35,271 bases of DNA from Armatimonadota bacterium (GTDB lineage: Bacteria > Armatimonadota > UBA5829 > DSUL01): positions 1-35,271 of the forward strand of contig JAGVUD010000190.1 of assembly GCA_019136435.1 (NCBI GenBank), written 5' to 3'. The notes below the pieces were generated by a model that was not told the DNA's origin, did no database searches, and worked only from the letters and a program-made list of their open reading frames with translations. Position 1 is the first letter of the stretch; the number at the start of each line of letters is the position of its first letter. Below are positions 33,706 to 35,271 of the stretch, in pieces. Position numbers and translations under genes: made by a program.

Positions 33706-33857
33706 GCCGTGAGATGGCTCACGGCTGTGAAGTTCTCCGGGGACATCTGTCCCCTGTGCGGCGTGCCGGCGAAGTGCCGCGAGAACCGAACGGTGAGGGG
33801 TGGAAGCGGGACGAATGTCCGCAGAGAATGCCGGGTGCGTGAGCCATCTCACGCACC
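33706..33857. repeat. Palindromic repeat element, full copy
   Basis: A 152-bp element with inverted arms. The left arm is a hairpin GCCGTGAG-ATGG-CTCACGGC (33706-33725), followed by TTCTCCGGGGACATCTGTCC (33733 onward), itself containing GGGGACA-TC-TGTCCCC. The right arm is the inverse: GCGGGACGAATGTCCGC and GAGAATG (33807-33830), then a 10-bp hairpin GGTGCGTGAG-CCAT-CTCACGCACC split as 33834-33843, 33844-33847, 33848-33857. The 14-bp core of the outer hairpins matches exactly in inverted orientation, and the 21-bp inner parts differ at four positions. The centre is not conserved between copies. No ORF lies inside. It resembles a non-autonomous palindromic repeat. Confidence 0.75.
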
Positions 33858-33888
33858 ATCAACCAACAACCCATCATCCATCAGGCTG

Positions 33889-33897
33889 TGGTATAAT
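33889..33897 (+). promoter_or_regulatory. Extended -10 promoter for the SUMF1 lipoprotein gene
   Basis: TGGTATAAT is a consensus TATAAT with TGn extension. It lies 32 bases after the repeat element. The expected start near 33904 gives a leader of about 64 bases before GTG 33968. No convincing -35 is visible. Confidence 0.6.
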
Positions 33898-33967
33898 AAA
33901 GCCGCCTGATGTCACGAGCGCGCATTTCGCAAGAGACCAGGAAGACGGACAAACGGAGGAAGCTACA

Positions 33968-34822
33968 GTGAAAACAGTCCGGTTGGCTGCCGCAATGGTG
34001 GCGGGTTTGGTGGTCATAGGCGTCTGCATAACCGGTTGCGGTCTCGACGAGCAGGCTACTGCGCCGGAGAGTACGCCGGCCGAGGTTCGAGATGAGACTG
34101 CGCCAGCGCCGACGCGGGTGGAAGCACGCATCAACCCGAAGGACGGCGCGGAGATGGTCTGGGTACCGGCGGGTGAGTTCCTGATGGGCAGCACGGACGA
34201 GGAGGGGTATCGGGACGAGCGCCCGCAGCGGAAGGTCTATCTGGACGGGTACTGGATGTACAGGACCGAGGTGACCGTCGCGCAGTATCGCAAGTTCTGT
34301 GAGGCGACCAACCGGGAGATGCCGGAGGCGCCAGACTGGGGTTGGAAGGAAGACCATCCGGTGGTCCTGGTCACCTGGCAGGATGCGGCGGACTATGCGC
34401 AGTGGGCAGGTGTGTCCCTGCCGACGGAAGCGCAGTGGGAGAAGGCGGCCCGGGGTACGGACGGCCGGGTGTTTCCGTGGGGCAACGAGTGGGATGGCGC
34501 CAGATGCGCCAACAGCGTGTCGTGGAGCCTCAAAGGCACGAAGCCGGTTGGAAGCTATCCGTCTGGCGCCAGCCCGTACGGATGTCTTGACATGTTGGGC
34601 AACGTGTGGGAGTGGTGCGCGGACTGGTATGACGAAGCCTACTACGGCAACGAGGCGCCTTCCAGGAACCCGCCCGGGCCAGCGGAGGGCGGCGCTCGGG
34701 TGTTGCGCGGTGGCTCGTGGTACAACGGCAACGACGGCATCTTCCGATGCGCCTGCCGGTACGACTACTACCCGGACCTCCGCCTCAGCGACCGCGGGTT
34801 CCGTTGCTCCAGGACTCCGTAG
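33968..34822 (+). CDS. SUMF1/FGE-domain lipoprotein
   Basis: A 284-residue lipoprotein: signal peptide with lipobox ITGC (C24), a Thr/Pro/Ala-rich linker (about 26-55), and a formylglycine-generating-enzyme-like domain (about 58-284) with MVWVPAGEFLMGSTDEEG, RTEVTVAQYRKFCEAT, LPTEAQWEKAARGTDGR, GNVWEWCADWYD, VLRGGSW and DRGFRCSRTP. By eye, the two catalytic cysteines of FGE, which lie between GGSW and RCAxR, are replaced (the segment reads YNGNDGIF), so oxidation of sulfatase cysteines is unlikely; the fold is often reused for ligand binding or protein-protein contact. I use GTG 33968, with GGAGGA seven bases upstream and the signal peptide as support. It stands alone between repeats. Confidence 0.88.
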   Translation: MKTVRLAAAMVAGLVVIGVCITGCGLDEQATAPESTPAEVRDETAPAPTRVEARINPKDGAEMVWVPAGEFLMGSTDEEGYRDERPQRKVYLDGYWMYRTEVTVAQYRKFCEATNREMPEAPDWGWKEDHPVVLVTWQDAADYAQWAGVSLPTEAQWEKAARGTDGRVFPWGNEWDGARCANSVSWSLKGTKPVGSYPSGASPYGCLDMLGNVWEWCADWYDEAYYGNEAPSRNPPGPAEGGARVLRGGSWYNGNDGIFRCACRYDYYPDLRLSDRGFRCSRTP

Positions 34823-34933
34823 CGGCTTGCGGCTTTGCTGCTTTACCCCTTGCCCCGCGCGAAGCGCGTCCGGCTGATTGGCTGGCCGTGCGCGGGTGGA
34901 CGTCCGTGTGGTGAGACGTGGACGCGTGGGAGA

Positions 34934-35076
34934 GGGATTCCTCCTCGCGGACTCGTCTGAATGACATGGGTGGTTGGCGGACTCGTCTGAATGACATGGG
35001 CGGTTGGCGGACTCGCCGGAATGACATGGGCGGTTGGCGCCCAATACATGTCATTACGACCGGAGGGAGAAATCCC
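34934..35076. repeat. Inverted repeat enclosing the tandem array (dispersed GTCATT-type element)
   Basis: The left arm runs from GGGATTCCTCC (34934) to AATGACATG (about 34968); the right arm runs from CATGTCATTACG (35047) to GAGAAATCCC (35076). They pair as GGGATT/AATCCC, CTCC/GGAG, CGT/ACG and AATGACATG/CATGTCATT, with mismatches between. This form (ATGACA ... GGGATT) is like the short dispersed repeats seen in many bacterial genomes, which translate as spurious SERSEES-type or DESARRNP-type peptides. Confidence 0.6.
34951..35040 (+). repeat. Three 30-bp tandem repeats
   Basis: Three exact-length units at 34951-34980, 34981-35010 and 35011-35040. Unit 1 begins ACTCGTCTGAATGACATGGG and ends TGGTTGGCGG. 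Unit 2 differs by one base (C for T in the second part), unit 3 by three more (ACTCGCCGGA at the start, final C for G). They follow the left arm of the inverted repeat. The unit has no matching spacers, so this is not a CRISPR array. Confidence 0.8.
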
Positions 35077-35151
35077 TTTTCCGGTCCGTGGGCGCTGAAT
35101 AGCGTTCAGCGTGACGCGCTGCTGGCCGTGCGAGGGTGGATGTCTTGCTCG

Positions 35152-35271
35152 GCCGTGAGATGGCTCACGGCTGCCGGATTCTCCGGGGACATCTGTCCCG
35201 TGTCTTCGAGGTCCTGCAGCGGTTCTGGACGAACGTCCCCGGAGAAAGCCCCGGGGCGTGAACCATTTCAC
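35152..35271. repeat. Palindromic repeat element, second copy (reaches window end)
   Basis: It has the same order of parts as the copy at 33706-33857: hairpin GCCGTGAG-ATGG-CTCACGGC (35152-35171), TTCTCCGGGGACATCTGTCC (35179-35198), a different short centre, then TGGACGAACGTCCCCGGAGA (35226-35245) and GTGAACCATTTCAC (35258-35271). The left arm is identical to the other copy over the hairpin and inner block; the right arm is more diverged. The window ends within or at the last arm, so the outer end may be cut. Confidence 0.75.

Larger units (their letters stand above)
34881..35144 (+). repeat. 24-bp direct repeat pair flanking the tandem array
   Basis: GCTGGCCGTGCGCGGGTGGA plus CGTC at 34881-34904 recurs as GCTGGCCGTGCGAGGGTGGA plus TGTC at 35121-35144, with two mismatches, in the same orientation and exactly 240 bp apart. 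They flank the tandem/inverted structure, which suggests either a duplication edge or a target site of a larger unit. Confidence 0.55.
34823..35271. other. Gene-free, repeat-rich end of the window
   Basis: These 449 bases contain no supported gene. They hold a 24-bp direct repeat pair (34881-34904 and 35121-35144), an inverted repeat (34934-35076) enclosing three 30-bp tandem units, and the second palindromic element (35152 to the window end). Open frames here are made of the repeat units and look non-coding. A hairpin of CGCGC-GAA-GCGCG type at about 34857-34869 could help end the SUMF1 transcript, but it has no T-run. Confidence 0.6.

Noticed and set aside
33592-33852. N-terminal extension of cysS through the repeat element
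   Set aside because: It translates the palindromic repeat, has no similarity to CysRS, and lies upstream of the likely promoter.
34951-35040. Three 30-bp repeats as a small CRISPR array
   Set aside because: Units are directly adjacent with no spacers between them and no cas genes are in the window.

Overview
This is a GC-rich bacterial chromosome segment with dense, mostly short operons, frequent GTG and TTG starts, many 4-bp stop/start overlaps, and regular use of TAG as a stop. The content (nuo and pdh genes, a tkt-tal-zwf-opcA run, a VanW protein, secreted carbohydrate-active proteins, SUMF1 and ThuA domains) fits a free-living heterotroph from a deep-branching high-GC phylum such as Armatimonadota or Chloroflexota. 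That placement is inferred from gene content only; no rRNA or other decisive marker is present.

Layout. 1-158: tail of an unidentified gene on the + strand. 155-7956 (- strand): nuoB, nuoCD, nuoG (split in two by an in-frame TAG) and nuoI, then pdhA, pdhB and lipA. This joins part of complex I to pyruvate dehydrogenase E1 and lipoate synthase. 7957-8264: a 308-bp divergent spacer with a strong palindrome and an extended -10 promoter. 8265-8703 (+): a small HicB-HicA pair. 8743-11365 (-): a GT2 glycosyltransferase, a frameshifted hexapeptide acetyltransferase and a GT-B glycosyltransferase, probably surface polysaccharide synthesis. 11436-13007 (-): a secreted protein of unknown function and a ThuA-like protein. 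13193-19396 (+): four genes, three of them for large exported proteins that look like glycoside hydrolases or a polysaccharide lyase. 19406-20581 (-): a membrane PAS/HATPase sensor.

20773-27456 (+): a metal-dependent cyclase/formamidase, then transketolase, transaldolase, glucose-6-phosphate dehydrogenase and OpcA, i.e. both branches of the pentose phosphate pathway with the G6PDH assembly factor. 27475-33564 (-): read from upstream, cysS, vanW, a lipoprotein, a sugar-active protein and a dipeptide epimerase, linked by overlaps or short gaps. 33592-35271: a repeat-rich end with two copies of a palindromic element of about 150 bp, a SUMF1-domain lipoprotein between them, and a 30-bp tandem triplet inside an inverted repeat.

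The most unusual signals are the amber codon that cuts nuoG between its Fe-S and molybdopterin-type halves while reading through it restores a continuous protein; the dispersed palindromic element (two clear copies plus a half-like copy in front of nuoB and hicBA); and a Cys-containing small ORF between the cysS promoter and the cysS start. I did not find a complete, clearly new defence or mobile system.
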